Source: CAWEYG01 sp050747885
Lineage (GTDB): Bacteria; Acidobacteriota; Thermoanaerobaculia; UBA5066; DATFVB01
Length of the DNA stretch: 6,240 bases
Reading direction: 5' to 3'
Assembly: GCA_050747885.1 (NCBI GenBank)
Contig: JBOGJO010000017.1
Span: 1 to 6,240 of the forward strand
Shown: one piece after another, positions 5,432 to 6,240 of the stretch
How the letters are laid out: the number at the start of each line of letters is the position of its first letter
How positions within the stretch are numbered: the stretch's first letter is position 1
The notes under the pieces: model-generated
Seen by the model: only the letters and a program-made list of their open reading frames with translations
Database searches by the model: none
What the model was told of the DNA's origin: nothing
Made by a program: the position numbers and the translations under genes

Positions 5432-5454
5432 CGGCCGCGCAGGAGGATCACTCC

Positions 5455-5922
5455 ATGAATTTGCTCGGCGTCGGGGACAAGGCTCCCGAATTCGCGACAC
5501 AGGACCAGGACGGCGAGGCCGTCTCCCTGAAAGACTTCCGCGGGAAGAAAGTCGTCCTGTATTTCTACCCGAAAGACGACACCCCCGGCTGCACGAAAGA
5601 AGCGTGCTCCTTCCGCGACGGGTTCGGAGCGTTCCGCCGGCGCAAGATCGAGGTGCTCGGCGTCTCAGTCGACGACGAGAAATCCCACAAGAAGTTCGCC
5701 GAAAAGTATTCGCTCCCGTTCCGCCTTCTCGCGGACCCCGAAAAGAAGATCGTGAAGGCCTACAAGGTCTGGGGCGAAAAGAGCATGTACGGACGCAAAT
5801 ACATGGGAACGCTGCGCGTCACCTACGTCATCGACGAAAAAGGGAAAATCGCCGCCGTCTGGCCGAAGGTCAAGCCGGAGGGGCACGCGGACGAGATCCT
5901 GGCAGCGATCGGAAAGGCTTAG
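5455..5922 (+). CDS. bcp: Peroxiredoxin, thioredoxin-dependent thiol peroxidase (Bcp/PrxQ type)
   Basis: This 155-residue enzyme reduces hydrogen peroxide and organic hydroperoxides in the cytoplasm and is recycled by thioredoxin. The fold is clear: GDKAPEF at 7-13, the strand VVLYFYPKDDTPGCT at 33-47 with the active-site T43-P44-G45-C46, and Cys51 five residues on. Cys46 is the peroxidatic cysteine and Cys51 fits the resolving cysteine of atypical two-cysteine Bcp (Cys45/Cys50 in E. coli). Arg121 in TLRVTYVID is the conserved arginine that activates the cysteine. The length matches the usual 150-160 residues. The start is ATG at 5455 with AGGAGG eight bases upstream. The open frame extends further upstream, but that part is in the divergent region and lacks Bcp similarity. 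It is divergent from the glycosyltransferase block and 64 bp before the next exported-protein gene. Confidence 0.96.
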   Translation: MNLLGVGDKAPEFATQDQDGEAVSLKDFRGKKVVLYFYPKDDTPGCTKEACSFRDGFGAFRRRKIEVLGVSVDDEKSHKKFAEKYSLPFRLLADPEKKIVKAYKVWGEKSMYGRKYMGTLRVTYVIDEKGKIAAVWPKVKPEGHADEILAAIGKA

Positions 5923-5941
5923 CGCCGACCGGCTCCGGCGG

Positions 5942-5947
5942 TAGAAT
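5942..5947 (+). promoter_or_regulatory. Possible -10 element of the right-edge exported-protein gene
   Basis: TAGAAT lies 39 bases before the ATG at 5987, in the 64-bp gap after the peroxiredoxin stop. It suggests the downstream gene has its own promoter. No convincing -35 is seen. The inverted bases before it (GCCG...CGGC, 4 bp) are too short to call a terminator. Confidence 0.25.
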
Positions 5948-5986
5948 TCTCCCAGGCTTTCAGGCAAGAACATACGGAGGTTCGCG

Positions 5987-6240
5987 ATGACGGTTCGTCT
6001 CCGGTCGGTCGCGCTTCTGGGCCTTCTCCTGCTCGCGGGGTCACGCATCCCGGCCGGCGCGAATCTCCTTTCGGACATTCAGCAGGTTCAGGGAGCGGCT
6101 GAGGCTGTCAAAGCCCAAGCCGATGCCTGCGCCCGCATGAAGTGCCCCGTCGCCGATTGCGCGGCTCTTGCGAAGATGATGCAGGCGCTCGTCGATGCCG
6201 AGACCATCATGGACGCGCTCCACAACGCCCTGATCGACGC
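5987..6240 (+). CDS. Small exported protein with three evenly spaced cysteines (partial, runs off right edge)
   Basis: The first 84 residues are visible. ATG at 5987 has CGGAGG six bases upstream. A signal peptide spans about 1-25 (R4, R6, hydrophobic core 8-17, PAGA cleavage site). The mature part is Ala-rich and predicted helical (DIQQVQGAAEAVKAQADA), then carries Cys48, Cys53 and Cys58 in a C-x4-C-x4-C pattern, followed by another amphipathic helix (LAKMMQALVDAETIMDALH). No heme CxxCH or lipobox is present. Three cysteines could form one disulfide plus a free thiol, or hold a metal, but no His or acidic residues are arranged to support a known site. I do not recognise the family, and the C-terminus is missing. 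Confidence 0.75.
   Translation, partial: MTVRLRSVALLGLLLLAGSRIPAGANLLSDIQQVQGAAEAVKAQADACARMKCPVADCAALAKMMQALVDAETIMDALHNALID

Noticed and set aside
4912..5454. Plus-strand extension of the peroxiredoxin frame, giving a 336-residue reading
   Set aside because: The extra sequence lies antisense to the exported-protein gene, is Ala/Arg/Ser-rich, and has no Bcp similarity. The ATG at 5455 has AGGAGG and starts exactly where the family starts.
5923..5941. GCCG...CGGC after the peroxiredoxin as an intrinsic terminator
   Set aside because: It has only four base pairs with an eight-base-plus loop and no T-run follows.
4824..5990. 388-residue plus-strand open frame
   Set aside because: It is a shadow of the exported-protein gene and the peroxiredoxin in another frame, very rich in Arg and Gly. 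No domain is visible.

Overview
The window is GC-rich bacterial DNA, roughly two-thirds G+C by eye, with strong G/C preference at third codon positions. It is densely packed with short intergenic gaps. Several features point to a Gram-negative-type bacterium with a periplasm, and Acidobacteriota (Thermoanaerobaculia-like) or a similar high-GC soil or sediment phylum is the best guess. These features are an ArnT-like lipid-linked sugar transferase, a LAB_N protein, exported proteins with 'GV[ST]PEF[IV]' helical repeats, and clean GGAGG ribosome sites. The placement is an inference from protein style. No rRNA or other marker gene is present. I see no tRNA, mobile element, CRISPR array or phage gene.

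Layout from left to right. Bases 2-88 look like the 3' end of a plus-strand gene cut by the window edge. Converging on it is a minus-strand gene (92-1138) for an exported protein with a beta-rich N-terminal domain and seven or eight 29-residue repeats, encoded by an exact 87-bp tandem period. After a 183-bp divergent intergenic region comes a plus-strand short-chain dehydrogenase (1322-2011). It converges on a four-gene minus-strand block, transcribed from 5372 down to 2025: an exported two-domain protein, an ArnT/GT39-family membrane glycosyltransferase, a GT2 polyprenyl-phosphate-sugar synthase, and an 89-residue three-helix LAB_N protein. The last three are joined by stop/start overlaps (TTGA and GTGA), so they are very probably co-translated.

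Divergent from that block is a Bcp-type peroxiredoxin (5455-5922). It is followed by the start of another small exported protein with three evenly spaced cysteines (5987 to the right edge).

The most coherent functional unit is the GT2 / LAB_N / ArnT-like set. The GT2 enzyme would charge undecaprenyl phosphate with a sugar on the cytoplasmic face. The ArnT-like enzyme would transfer that sugar to an acceptor on the periplasmic face. The tiny LAB_N protein, of SemiSWEET size, is a candidate for the otherwise missing step that moves the lipid-linked sugar across the membrane. That last role is a hypothesis. The remaining genes look like ordinary housekeeping or lineage-specific exported proteins. 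The tandem-repeat protein is the most structurally unusual of them.
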